64,000 nt of DNA from Flavihumibacter sp. ZG627 (GTDB taxonomy: Bacteria; Bacteroidota; Bacteroidia; Chitinophagales; Chitinophagaceae): the NCBI RefSeq assembly GCF_000814325.1, contig NZ_JPHF01000001.1:711140-775139 (forward strand), read 5' to 3'. Below the pieces are notes generated by a model. The model was not told the origin of the DNA, made no database searches, and was given only the letters and a program-made list of their open reading frames with translations. Below are positions 36,999-45,700 of this stretch, piece after piece (the stretch's first letter is position 1; the number at the start of each line of letters is the position of its first letter). Position numbers and translations under genes: made by a program.

Positions 36999-37425
36999 TA
37001 GGGCGCAATTTTTGGAAGCTATCGTGGCAAAAGCAATTTTTCGGTTCGCAACTCCTGAGTTAAATACTATAACACCTCACTTTTTCATATGTATTGTCGT
37101 ACAACCAGACGACATCGTTGTTTTATCTTGTTGTACTTCCCAATACCAAACTGTTAAAAGGATAATTGCAAAGAATCGATTTCCTGCATCTACACAAGTT
37201 TTGATTGATCCTAGTGATCCAGCAAATCCATTCAATCGCGAGACATACATAAATTGCAATGAATATTTTCCATTTGGGATTGATGAATTGATGGACTTAT
37301 ATGATAAAAGCTTAATTGAATATTGGGGTGCATTACCTGAACATTCATTTCATGAGATAATTCAGGGTTTTTTAGATAGCCCGCAGATCGAAGAGGAGTT
37401 AAAGGAATTATTAAATGCTATGTAA
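36979..37425 (+). CDS. Probable toxin partner of the Panacea protein
   Basis: 148 residues, starting inside the end of the Panacea gene (20-base overlap). Its composition suggests a compact alpha/beta protein: THITPHFF-like strand, then FFICIVVQPDDIVVLSCCTS, then TYINCNEYFPFGIDELM and a helical tail DSPQIEEELKELLNAM. I do not recognise a named family. The strand pattern with H-F-I-C near the start and C-C-T-S recalls MazF/PemK-like barrels, but this is weak. Its last codons and stop lie in a 50-bp perfect palindrome. The toxin role is inferred from position only. Confidence 0.6.
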   Translation: MPPQLINRAQFLEAIVAKAIFRFATPELNTITPHFFICIVVQPDDIVVLSCCTSQYQTVKRIIAKNRFPASTQVLIDPSDPANPFNRETYINCNEYFPFGIDELMDLYDKSLIEYWGALPEHSFHEIIQGFLDSPQIEEELKELLNAM

Positions 37426-37455
37426 TAATATATTATTACATAGCATTTAATAATT
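37406..37455. repeat. 50-bp perfect palindrome across the toxin-gene stop
   Basis: Bases 37406-37430 are the exact reverse complement of 37431-37455 with no spacer. The left half encodes the last residues (ELLNAM) and the TAA at 37423. RNA from either strand would fold into the same long hairpin. No T tract follows on the forward strand. Confidence 0.92.
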
Positions 37456-37563
37456 ACAAATAGGTGGCTACTAATCAGCAATCCTGTATAACGTCTTATT
37501 TTTGATACTAAATTTCGAAGCATTCCCCCAATAATTTGCAACGGCCTAGGTCTCAATCTGGCC

Positions 37564-38421
37564 TTATTTATAGTTATTTAAAATAGTTAGGATTTCTTGT
37601 TTAGTTGATGGATCCGGTCGGTGGTATGCCTTTTCAAATACGTCATACATATATAAATCATTCATAGTATATTTTTTTTTCTTATCTAGGCTTGTATACT
37701 CTCCGGATAAATGAAAATAATAATTCCAACGAGGTTGATTTTGAATTCGTTTAATTAAAAATATTTTTTCGTGCTGTTGATCCACTGGAAACACTTCATT
37801 TTTGTATAGTACCATGTTCCCACGATAATGGTAACCAAATTGATCCCTGACAAGCGCATCTAACCTAGATTCAACTACGTGTACAGCTGCAAATTTTGCT
37901 AAAACATCAAATTTAAAATAATCACTTCCATTGCTATCAAGCATTTCATGACCAACATGAGGGGCAAAGCCAAAATAGGGTGGGGTTTGGTCATAATAAT
38001 TATCATTTCGAATTGCAGAATCTCTGATAAGTGCACTTATTTCATTTTTTGTAGAATCATATTTTAAACCATATCTGGCAAAACCTTCTGCAAAGTTTCT
38101 CAAAGTTTCAGCTTGAGCTTTTGCCAGTTCAATTTTATGTATTGAGTCCCTTGCCTTCAAGGTTGAATCAGAAGCAATCCTATGTTGGATTTCCAAACTT
38201 TCCTTCAGGTTTGATTCTCTTTGCGCATTAATATCTTTACAGAAGCCAGATAGTAACACAATTATTGTACAAAAAAGAATGGAAACGACCTTTGGGTTTT
38301 TGATATTTACATCCCGCTCAGAAATCTTCCAACGCATTGGCAAAATGATAGCCAAGGCAGTACAGACAATTGAAATAATATTAAATATAAAATCCGGGAT
38401 CCAAGGTATAAAGTCCGTCAT
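37564..38421 (-). CDS. Membrane protein of unknown function with coiled-coil
   Basis: 285 residues. Two membrane helices (about 10-28 and 46-62) lead to a long charged helix (about 68-125, KESLEIQHRIASDSTLKARD), then a mixed alpha/beta domain of about 150 residues ending LTILNNYK. The C-terminal domain has many aromatic residues (RWNYYFHLSGEY). No family is recognised. It has its own promoter-like elements at 38434-38466, is convergent with the Panacea module, and shares its AT-rich composition. Membrane anchor plus coiled-coil plus soluble domain would fit a sensor or effector, but I cannot assign a function. Confidence 0.65.
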   Translation of the reverse strand: MTDFIPWIPDFIFNIISIVCTALAIILPMRWKISERDVNIKNPKVVSILFCTIIVLLSGFCKDINAQRESNLKESLEIQHRIASDSTLKARDSIHKIELAKAQAETLRNFAEGFARYGLKYDSTKNEISALIRDSAIRNDNYYDQTPPYFGFAPHVGHEMLDSNGSDYFKFDVLAKFAAVHVVESRLDALVRDQFGYHYRGNMVLYKNEVFPVDQQHEKIFLIKRIQNQPRWNYYFHLSGEYTSLDKKKKYTMNDLYMYDVFEKAYHRPDPSTKQEILTILNNYK

Positions 38422-38433
38422 TTGGAGAATTTA

Positions 38434-38466
38434 CAAATAATACCCCAGCCATAGAAATGATTCAAA
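38434..38466 (-). promoter_or_regulatory. Predicted promoter of the 38421 gene
   Basis: On the reverse strand TTTG (38466-38463), 20 bases, then TATTATTTG (38442-38434), which is TAnnTTTG with one extra base. Confidence 0.45.
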
Positions 38467-38474
38467 GTAATTTT

Positions 38475-38783
38475 ATGCGAAGCCATTATTTTAATGCTGG
38501 TAATCTACTATCTAGTCGGCGCTACAGATAGAAAATGGATGTTTTTGAAGTAGGATAAAATTGCAACTACTCAATTAATGGCAGATTTTACCCTGCTTGC
38601 GGAAGAAGGATAATTGCTAACGCGGAAACAGTTTATGTTATCGATGAATACAAATCAAATGGCGTTAAAAATATTGGCAAATTAAAGAGTTCAAGAGGAT
38701 TGTTATCCAAAACAGAAAAGGCTTCCTTGAGCACTGTAGCAACTTTTCAGCGTGTTGGATTTTTTTATAACTATAGTGGATGA
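38475..38783 (+). pseudogene. Decayed reading frame with two in-frame stops
   Basis: From the ATG at 38475 one frame can be read for 102 codons to the TGA at 38781, interrupted only by TAG at 38529 and TAA at 38556. The segment after the second stop (NGRFYPACGRRIIANAETVY, VIDEYKSNGVKNIGKL) looks like real protein. I do not recognise it. It fits a gene remnant in the AT-rich patch; chance cannot be excluded. The remaining bases of the 38422-39066 gap hold only the hairpin at 38846. Confidence 0.35.
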
Positions 38784-38845
38784 TCACTCAATAGTGTACA
38801 CCGGAACAAAAATAGTGTGAAAGCCCAAAAAAACACATGGGAATT

Positions 38846-38886
38846 AAGATCATCCCGCAAATACAAATTTGCGGGATGATCTTTTT
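38846..38886 (+). terminator. Orphan strong terminator hairpin
   Basis: A perfect 17-pair inverted repeat (38846-38862 and 38867-38883, core CATCCCGCAAAT) with a four-base loop, followed by three more Ts. No intact gene ends here on either strand; only the decayed frame at 38475 lies upstream. Confidence 0.8.
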
Positions 38887-39066
38887 ATACCATTTGGTAA
38901 CTGGTGCTTCTCATCAAATAACTTACCCCATTTCATTCCGTTGTCCCGCAGTAGCGTCTTATTAACTGACACCCGTCAACCATCTATTCCTGATTCCATC
39001 CGGCAGTTGCTGTAGTTACCTTGACATCATCGGGGAAACACAATTATTCACTTAAACCCAACTGTC

Positions 39067-40725
39067 ATGAAACAGGTAAATCTATCTGCAGGAAAGCATT
39101 CCATTGTTTTCCTATTGCTTCTCTCCATCCATTGCACCCTATCCGGCCAGGGCTTTTCGCCCGCTGCGCAGGCAAAACTTCAGGAGGTGCTGGATGAATT
39201 TCAAAACAATCCCGACAATCCCTATGTAGGTGGAATAGCAGCCGCCATCAAAGTTGATGGCCTGGCATTCTGGCAGGGTAGCACCGGCTATGCTGCCCGG
39301 AATGTAGATGCGCAGAATAATCTGCAACCTGGTGGAACTGCATTTACCACTGCCACACTTTCGCAGATTTACAGCGTCACCAAAACATTTACGTCGGCCC
39401 TGGTGCTGGAGCTGGCAAATGAAGGCAAACTCAATCTCGATGACCCGGTCAGCAACTTCCTTCCCCTGGCGCAGATCAATGCCGGACTCAATGCATCCGT
39501 AACTATTCGTCAATTACTTGCCCATGAAAGCGGTTATTCAGATTACACCGGTGAATTCCAGTTTCAACTGGCCATTGCCTTCCAGCCCCAACATATCTGG
39601 ACACCCTTTGAGATCCTGTATTTTGTTCACCAGGTAAAACAGCCCGGCCTGGACAGAACTTATTCCAGCACCAATTATATTACCCTTGGAGCAATTGTAG
39701 AAATTGTTACCGGAAAATCACTGGAGCAACATTATCGGGAAAGATTTTTCACTCCGCTTCAATTGGGTTCCATGTACCTGGGTGTGAAAGAGCCACAGCC
39801 GGCAGGAACCTTACTGGCATCCCCACACGATAATATAAGCGCGTTCAATCCCATCTTCCAGCTGACGGGGCAGCCAACTTTCCCCAATGCATACACGAAT
39901 ATTTCAAGGTTCCCCATGACGGGAATTGTTTCCGCTGCATTTGCTGGCGGCGGTATAGTATCGAATATTGCGGACCTGGCAGAATGGGGGAATGCATTAT
40001 TCAGCGGGAGGGCTACCAGTAAAGCCACGCTCGACCAGATGTTGAATTCCATTTCTCCGGTTGCTGATGATGAAGGAGATAAACTTGGCTATGGCATCTG
40101 GCAGAGTACCAAGATGAGTGCGGAAGAAAAATTCATCGGTCACGATGGCAATGCCCCGGGCTATCGTTCCGTGATGTTTTACCAGCCTGATAAAAAACTA
40201 ACCCTGGTGATCCTTACCAATTATCATGGTGCAGATATCTATGCGCTGGCAAGAGCCTTATATGCTGCTGTGCCCGAATTTACCTGCGGCAATGACGGCA
40301 GGAAGGACGAAAAGATCAGGCTTTGCTTCAACGGCAATAATGTTTGTGTGGATCGTACAGCGGCTGATGAATTAGTGGCAAGAGGAGGCGTGCTTGGCAA
40401 TTGTCCGGAGGTTCTAACCAAGGCAGTTAAGGAAGTACCGGCACAGGAAAGTAATTCAGGTTTCAGCATTTCACCCAACCCTGTAACAACAAGTTCCAGA
40501 ATACATTTCAGGGTGGCAGAAAGAAGCCGTGTTGTGATGAAGATCTATAATTTATCAGGCCAGGCAATCGCAACAGTGGCCGATGGAATATATGCTCCCG
40601 GAATGCATACCATCAACTGGAATGGAAGGGATAATAATCAGCAGTACCTGCCGGCAGGAATTTATTTATGCCAGCTGCAAAATGGAAATAAAGTTGAGAC
40701 CAAAAAGATCAGTGTTGTAAGGTAA
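39067..40725 (+). CDS. Secreted serine hydrolase (beta-lactamase/class C fold) with T9SS sorting domain
   Basis: 552 residues. Signal peptide (1-28); serine beta-lactamase-like domain (about 35-390) with the active SVTK (Ser 103), the tyrosine motif region RTYSSTNYITLG and the third motif GHDGNAPGY; a linker with paired Cys (CGNDGRKDEKIRLC); and a C-terminal Por sorting domain (about 465-552: ISPNPVTTSSRIHF, MKIYNLSGQ, LPAGIYLCQLQNG). It should be exported by Sec and then across the outer membrane by type IX secretion, and be released or surface-anchored. Family members hydrolyse D-amino peptides or esters. Ends before a terminator at 40734. Confidence 0.92.
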   Translation: MKQVNLSAGKHSIVFLLLLSIHCTLSGQGFSPAAQAKLQEVLDEFQNNPDNPYVGGIAAAIKVDGLAFWQGSTGYAARNVDAQNNLQPGGTAFTTATLSQIYSVTKTFTSALVLELANEGKLNLDDPVSNFLPLAQINAGLNASVTIRQLLAHESGYSDYTGEFQFQLAIAFQPQHIWTPFEILYFVHQVKQPGLDRTYSSTNYITLGAIVEIVTGKSLEQHYRERFFTPLQLGSMYLGVKEPQPAGTLLASPHDNISAFNPIFQLTGQPTFPNAYTNISRFPMTGIVSAAFAGGGIVSNIADLAEWGNALFSGRATSKATLDQMLNSISPVADDEGDKLGYGIWQSTKMSAEEKFIGHDGNAPGYRSVMFYQPDKKLTLVILTNYHGADIYALARALYAAVPEFTCGNDGRKDEKIRLCFNGNNVCVDRTAADELVARGGVLGNCPEVLTKAVKEVPAQESNSGFSISPNPVTTSSRIHFRVAERSRVVMKIYNLSGQAIATVADGIYAPGMHTINWNGRDNNQQYLPAGIYLCQLQNGNKVETKKISVVR

Positions 40726-40733
40726 ATTAAAGC

Positions 40734-40768
40734 GAGAGCTTGCAATTTTATTGCAGGCTCTCTGCATT
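40734..40768 (+). terminator. Terminator after the serine hydrolase gene
   Basis: GAGAGCTTGCAAT / ATTGCAGGCTCTC pair over 13 bases (one T-G) around a TTT loop. Only a short T tract follows. Confidence 0.65.
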
Positions 40769-40831
40769 TTCAGGTGTTTATACGGTTTAATTATTCACCC
40801 AAAAAAGGGTAAATTTGAATAAATCCTCTAT

Positions 40832-41056
40832 ATGGACAGTTCAGCTTTACGTGATAAATTGCATCATTACATTGATGTTGCCGATGAGCAAAAGCTCCAG
40901 GCAATATATGTATTGCTGGAAAATGAAATTGATTGGAGCTATACTTCCGAAGATATTGCCTTACTACATCACAGAAGGCAACAACATTTACAAGGCCTGA
41001 GTAAATCGTTTACGATCGAAGAATCTCTTGAGGCCATACGTAAGCAAAAGGAATAG
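40832..41056 (+). CDS. Probable antitoxin of a RelE/ParE-type module
   Basis: 74 residues: MDSSALRDKLHHYIDVADEQ, IDWSYTSEDIALLHHRRQQH and a helical tail SFTIEESLEAIRKQKE. Such short, helical, charged proteins with an EESLEAIR-type tail occur directly before RelE/ParE toxins in Bacteroidota, where the tail wraps the toxin. The stop is one base before the toxin ATG. No DNA-binding domain is obvious. An overlapping frame from 40815 has no coherent features. Confidence 0.75.
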   Translation: MDSSALRDKLHHYIDVADEQKLQAIYVLLENEIDWSYTSEDIALLHHRRQQHLQGLSKSFTIEESLEAIRKQKE

Positions 41057-41057
41057 A

Positions 41058-41366
41058 ATGGGATTTCAGGTTCTTATTAAGCAGGAAGCGCATGAAGATG
41101 CACTTGCTGCATATAACTACTACGAGGAGAAACAAGCTGGGTTAGGCGAAAGATTTTTGGAATCTCTTTTAAACAGATACCGGCAATTATCAGAAAATCC
41201 AATGGCAAATGGATTTATTGCAGAAGATCCTCTTGGTGTTCTTAGGGATGTTAGGCTAAAACGTTATCCCTATGTTGTTGTTTATGAAATTATAGACCAG
41301 GAAGTCATTGTGTATGCAGTTCATAATACTTACAGAAACCCCCAAAACAAACTTAGGAAAGTATAA
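41058..41366 (+). CDS. RelE/ParE-family toxin
   Basis: 102 residues from MGFQVLIKQEAHEDALAAYNYYEEKQ. The plan matches RelE/ParE: first strand, two helices (AAYNYYEEKQAGLGERFLESLLNRY), then strands with DVRLKRYPYVVVYEIIDQEVIVYAVHNTYRNP. The in-frame ATG at 41028 lies inside the antitoxin gene and adds ten unlike residues, so I start at 41058, one base after the antitoxin stop. Relatives cleave mRNA on ribosomes or poison gyrase; ParE-like proteins lacking the RelE catalytic set do the latter. I cannot decide here. Confidence 0.88.
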   Translation: MGFQVLIKQEAHEDALAAYNYYEEKQAGLGERFLESLLNRYRQLSENPMANGFIAEDPLGVLRDVRLKRYPYVVVYEIIDQEVIVYAVHNTYRNPQNKLRKV

Positions 41367-41455
41367 TTGCGATCTTACCTTTCTGACCAGTTTTCAGCTT
41401 TCGGAAAAAAAGTATAAATTATACACTTATTCCATCAAGCAAACAAACTGCCATT

Positions 41456-44400
41456 ATGAGATCCGGATTACTATCCATCATTCTATTTGCATCACTATCT
41501 ATAGTCTCCTGCCGCGATGAAGCGCCCGTTGTTCAAACTTCCCAATATGATACGGCCTATACCGCGCGCTTTGCTGATTCAGTCGGGAATGTTATCAAGC
41601 CCCAGCTCGAAGAAGGTCTCTCCATCAGTTTATGGGGAATAGATTCACTGGTGGTATCGCCTATAGCCATTGATATTGATGACCATGGAAGGCTCTATTA
41701 CAATAAAACAAACCGCCAGGTAAATTCTGAGTTTGATATCAGGGCGCACCGCGACTGGGAGATCGCTTCCATCAGTCTGCAAACGGTGGAGGATAAACGA
41801 AAATTCCTCCGTACCGAACTCGCCCCGGAGAACAGTAGCAGGAATCAATGGCTTACCGATGTGAATGGTGACAGCTCCCGCGACTGGCGCGATATGACCG
41901 TAGAACGTGAAAATGTTTTCAGGCTCGAAGACATGAATGGTGATGGCGTGGCTGACCGCTCGCAGTTGGTGGTGGATGATTTCCATGATGAGGTAACCGA
42001 TGTGGGTGGTGGCGTGCTGGCCGACGGTGATGATCTCTATGTGGCCGTGGCGCCGGATCTCTGGCGCATGCGCGACAAAAATGGTGATGGCATCGCCGAT
42101 GAAAAAACATCTATCTCCACGGGTTATGGAATACATATAGGATTCAGCGGGCATGGGATGTCGGGCGTGGAAATGGGTCCGGATGGAAAGATCTACTGGC
42201 AGATCGGTGATATCGGATTTAACGGCCAGGGACCTGATGGACAGAAATGGGAATATCCCAACAGCGGCGTGATAGCGCGTTCCAATCCGGATGGAACGGA
42301 TTTCGAAATATTTGCTGCGGGACTCAGAAACACACATGAATTTGCCTTTGATGAATATGGCAACCTGATCAGTGAAGACAATGATGGCGATCATGCAGGA
42401 GAGAAAGAAAGGCTGGTATATATCGTGAATGGTTCAGATGCGGGATGGCGATCGAACTGGCAGTATGGAAAATACAATGACCCGCTCAACAACAACTATA
42501 AAGTGTGGATGGATGAGAAAATGTACCTGCCAAGGTTTGAGGGACAGGCGGCCTATATCACGCCCTGCATCAGCAATTATGTTAGCGGTCCGGCGGGATT
42601 TGTATATAACCCAGGTACCGCAATGGGCCCTGCTTACAAGAATCATTTTTTTGTAGCCGAGTTTGTGGGCAATGCAGCGGGTTCGGGCGTGCATAGTTTT
42701 ACACTTAAGCCAAAAGGCGCCAGTTTTGAATTGGGAGAAACAAAGAAGATCGCGGGAGGCATATTACCAACGGGATTGGATTTTGGTCCGGATGGCGCAC
42801 TCTATGTGGCCGACTGGATCGACGGATGGGGGACAGGTGTATTTGGAAGGATATGGAAACTGGATGATAAGAGCGCAGCTGCATCAGCGGCGAGGAAGCT
42901 CACCAAAACCTTGCTTGCAGCAGATTTCAGTGATTATAAGGCAGAGCAGTTGGGCGAATTACTCGCCAATGAAGATATGCGTGTAAGGATGAAAGCGCAG
43001 TTTGAACTGGTGAAGAGAGGCAATAAATCGGTCAGAATATTTCAGCAGCACCTGCATCAGAAAGCAAAGCAACTGGCGAGGGTGCATGCCATCTGGGGCA
43101 TCAGCCAGCTGGCAAGAAAAGATGCAGAGCAGGCAGCCATATTATTACCCTATTTAACTGATGCGGATGATGAGATCAGGGCACAGGTAGCCAAGTGGCT
43201 GGGTGATATCAGGTATAAGCCGGCAGGAGAAAAGTTGCTACCACTGTTGAAAGATTCGTTTAGTCGAGCCCGTTTCTTTGCTGCCGAAGCTCTGGGCCGG
43301 ATCGCCTATGAGCCAGCCATCCAACCTATCATAGAAATGCTGAAAGCAAACAATGATGAGGATGCGTATTTAAGACATGCAGGCAGCCTGGCTTTATCAC
43401 GTATCGGTAAGGCAGAACCGATCATTGCACTGGCAAAGGACAGCTCCCGTGCACTTCGTATAGCCGCGGTAGTTAGTCTGCGCAGGATGAGCAATCCAGG
43501 GGTAGCAAATTTCCTCTTTGATAAAGATGAGTTCATTGTAACAGAAGCAGCGAGGGCCATCAATGATGATCTATCCATTGAGGCGGCGCTGCCTGCCCTG
43601 GGTGATCTCCTGAATAAGACAAGTTTTAAAAACGAAGCGCTCACGCGGCGGATGATCAATGCCAACCTCCGGGTGGGAACAGAAGGGGCCTTGCAGAACC
43701 TGGTGAATTATGCTGCCGGCACGGCAAACCCGGCGCCCATGCGGATTGAAGCCATTGCGGCCATCGGTACCTGGGCCAGACCTTCGGTGCTTGATAGAGT
43801 TGATGGAAGGCTGAGGGGAAAGGTGGAAAGAGATTCGGTGCAGGTAAAACCAGTGGTGGAAAAAACGCTGATCAATTTGCTGGGGCAAACAGATGAACAG
43901 ATAAAGATCGGAACCATCAAAGCCATTAGCAGACTCGGAATCAAAACAGCAGAGCCTAACCTGCTGGCATTGCTCAAAAAAGATCCCAAACCAACTGTAA
44001 GGAAAGCATCATTGGAAGCAATGGCCGATATGAAATATGCAGAGGTTGGATTGGCGATAAAGCAGGCACTGTCCGATAAAGAAAAGATGGTTCGCATCAG
44101 CGGCATAGATCTGTTAGGAAGAACAGAAATCCCGACTGCCATGATGGTGGAGATGCTGGCAGATGTTATTGATACAAAATCGGCGGAAGAAAAGCAGGCG
44201 GCGTTATTAACGCTTGGTAAGCTACCGGTGGGAGATACCAAAGCTGTATTTGATAAGCAGCTCGCGAAAATGGAAGCGGGGAAGTTGAGTCCGGAGGTAT
44301 ATATAGAATTATCAGAGGCCATCGACAGTTCGCATTCCGCGGTATTAAAAGACCGCTATGCTGCCATCAGCAAGAAGCTATCGCCTGATGAATTGATGGC

Positions 44401-44845
44401 ATCCTATGCGGGTAGTCTGGTAGGCGGAAATGCGGAACATGGGGGAAGGATCTTCTTCAGGAGCCAGAGTGCCATGTGTATGAAATGCCATGCCTATGAT
44501 GATTACGGCGGCAATGCGGGGCCGAAGTTAAACGGCATCGCCAGCAGGCTGAGCAGGGAGCAGTTATTGGAAGCACTGATCAAGCCAAGTGCGCGTATTG
44601 CTCCGGGTTATGGCGCGGTAACGCTTAAGCTGAAAGATAGCAGTTCCGTTTCGGGGATACTGATGGAGGAAAACGCGAAGAGCCTGGTGATAAAATCGGG
44701 AGAGGGCGGTAATATGACCATCGCGAAAGATAAGGTGGAAACCCGCACCAATGCTGCCTCGAGCATGCCAGAGTTAAGGTATGTGCTGAGTAAAAAAGAG
44801 ATCCGTGACCTGGTGAGTTTCCTGTCGACGCTCAAAGAGGGTTAG
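41456..44845 (+). CDS. PVC-type heme-binding lipoprotein with beta-propeller, HEAT repeats and cytochrome c domain
   Basis: 1129 residues. Lipoprotein signal (SIVSC at about 20); sorbosone-dehydrogenase-like propeller (about 50-470) with several Asp-rich calcium-type loops (DVNGDSSRDWRD, DMNGDGVADRS, DKNGDGIADEK); HEAT/PBS-lyase-type helical repeats (about 480-965); cytochrome c domain with CMKCH at 1008-1012 and a C-terminal heme-associated beta segment. This build is known from PVC-group and Bacteroidota periplasmic dehydrogenase-like proteins. I infer oxidation of a sugar or similar substrate with electron transfer through the heme. It stands alone. Confidence 0.9.
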   Translation: MRSGLLSIILFASLSIVSCRDEAPVVQTSQYDTAYTARFADSVGNVIKPQLEEGLSISLWGIDSLVVSPIAIDIDDHGRLYYNKTNRQVNSEFDIRAHRDWEIASISLQTVEDKRKFLRTELAPENSSRNQWLTDVNGDSSRDWRDMTVERENVFRLEDMNGDGVADRSQLVVDDFHDEVTDVGGGVLADGDDLYVAVAPDLWRMRDKNGDGIADEKTSISTGYGIHIGFSGHGMSGVEMGPDGKIYWQIGDIGFNGQGPDGQKWEYPNSGVIARSNPDGTDFEIFAAGLRNTHEFAFDEYGNLISEDNDGDHAGEKERLVYIVNGSDAGWRSNWQYGKYNDPLNNNYKVWMDEKMYLPRFEGQAAYITPCISNYVSGPAGFVYNPGTAMGPAYKNHFFVAEFVGNAAGSGVHSFTLKPKGASFELGETKKIAGGILPTGLDFGPDGALYVADWIDGWGTGVFGRIWKLDDKSAAASAARKLTKTLLAADFSDYKAEQLGELLANEDMRVRMKAQFELVKRGNKSVRIFQQHLHQKAKQLARVHAIWGISQLARKDAEQAAILLPYLTDADDEIRAQVAKWLGDIRYKPAGEKLLPLLKDSFSRARFFAAEALGRIAYEPAIQPIIEMLKANNDEDAYLRHAGSLALSRIGKAEPIIALAKDSSRALRIAAVVSLRRMSNPGVANFLFDKDEFIVTEAARAINDDLSIEAALPALGDLLNKTSFKNEALTRRMINANLRVGTEGALQNLVNYAAGTANPAPMRIEAIAAIGTWARPSVLDRVDGRLRGKVERDSVQVKPVVEKTLINLLGQTDEQIKIGTIKAISRLGIKTAEPNLLALLKKDPKPTVRKASLEAMADMKYAEVGLAIKQALSDKEKMVRISGIDLLGRTEIPTAMMVEMLADVIDTKSAEEKQAALLTLGKLPVGDTKAVFDKQLAKMEAGKLSPEVYIELSEAIDSSHSAVLKDRYAAISKKLSPDELMASYAGSLVGGNAEHGGRIFFRSQSAMCMKCHAYDDYGGNAGPKLNGIASRLSREQLLEALIKPSARIAPGYGAVTLKLKDSSSVSGILMEENAKSLVIKSGEGGNMTIAKDKVETRTNAASSMPELRYVLSKKEIRDLVSFLSTLKEG

Positions 44846-44848
44846 CGT

Positions 44849-45628
44849 TTATGCATCAGATTTAGGATCGGCTTTACGGGCCTTTACGCGGATGATGCTG
44901 GTATCAGGTTTGGGTTTTTTGGGCTCATTGTATTTGGCAGCATCATCCCTTTCTTTTGCCAGTGCCGCGTCTTCTTCATCGAGGGAATCTACCCTGATTA
45001 TCCGCATGGCATTGGCCCGCATGTTTAGGTCGCGGATCTCATCATTGCCCTGCATATGCCAGAGGCATATCATAAAGAATCTTGTATTCTTCGGGAGGGT
45101 GAAATTAAAATCGAATACCATATCCTTATCCGTGTAATGCAGCCATTCGCTATCCTGGCAGAAATGAACAGGCTTATCTATATTATACAGCCAGCAGATC
45201 AGGATCAGTTTCAACGAGTAGCTTTTATTGTGGTTTCTAAGCGCCTTCGTTTCAAAGGCATTTGCCCCCACGGAGATTTGCAGCTCTTTCTTTTTCTGGA
45301 TGGCGGTGGTCAGTTTATGTGATCCCAATGCGCCAAGGGGATATCGTGGATGGATATCCATTTCTCTTAACCGCCTGATGAGGAGAAAAGGGTTATTCAG
45401 CGGTTCTTTGCGCATTTTTGATTGCGCCCGCTGATAAAAATCAGAAATTTTATAACGATCAAAATATTCCTTGATGATGCTGTTGAGGTCGGCCGCCAGG
45501 TTATTGACAAAAACGGTGCGTGAGATCTGCTTTTCAAAATCGGGGTGTACCGCCTGTGGGGAGGCAAATTTAGGGCGGCGTGGCTTTCTTTCCGGCAGTC
45601 CGAAAGAATCGAAATTTTTTTTTGCCAT
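44849..45628 (-). CDS. Hypothetical basic protein
   Basis: 259 residues, no signal peptide or membrane helix. The N-terminus is basic (MAKKNFDSFGLPERKPRRPK) and so is the C-terminus (KKPKPDTSIIRVKARKAD), with a folded centre containing DIHPRYPLGALGSHKL, SYSLKLILICWLYN and NTRFFMICLWHMQ. No family is recognised. It is convergent with the heme-binding protein gene, four bases apart. Its upstream region holds the ten-copy CTGA repeat array, which could affect its expression. Confidence 0.7.
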   Translation of the reverse strand: MAKKNFDSFGLPERKPRRPKFASPQAVHPDFEKQISRTVFVNNLAADLNSIIKEYFDRYKISDFYQRAQSKMRKEPLNNPFLLIRRLREMDIHPRYPLGALGSHKLTTAIQKKKELQISVGANAFETKALRNHNKSYSLKLILICWLYNIDKPVHFCQDSEWLHYTDKDMVFDFNFTLPKNTRFFMICLWHMQGNDEIRDLNMRANAMRIIRVDSLDEEDAALAKERDDAAKYNEPKKPKPDTSIIRVKARKADPKSDA

Positions 45629-45700
45629 TTTGGGATATTTTGATTATATTGACAATCTCGGATTGAATATAATTAAAAAGCTTCACATGTTCGCTTCCTT

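Noticed and set aside
36079..38900. Integrated element at tRNA-Ser with its own attachment repeat
   Set aside because: The AT-rich patch suggests transfer, but no copy of the tRNA 3' end and no integrase were found here.
41645..42394. Open frame of 249 codons on the reverse strand
   Set aside because: Antisense to the Asp-rich propeller of the heme-binding protein; His/Ile-rich composition is a by-product.
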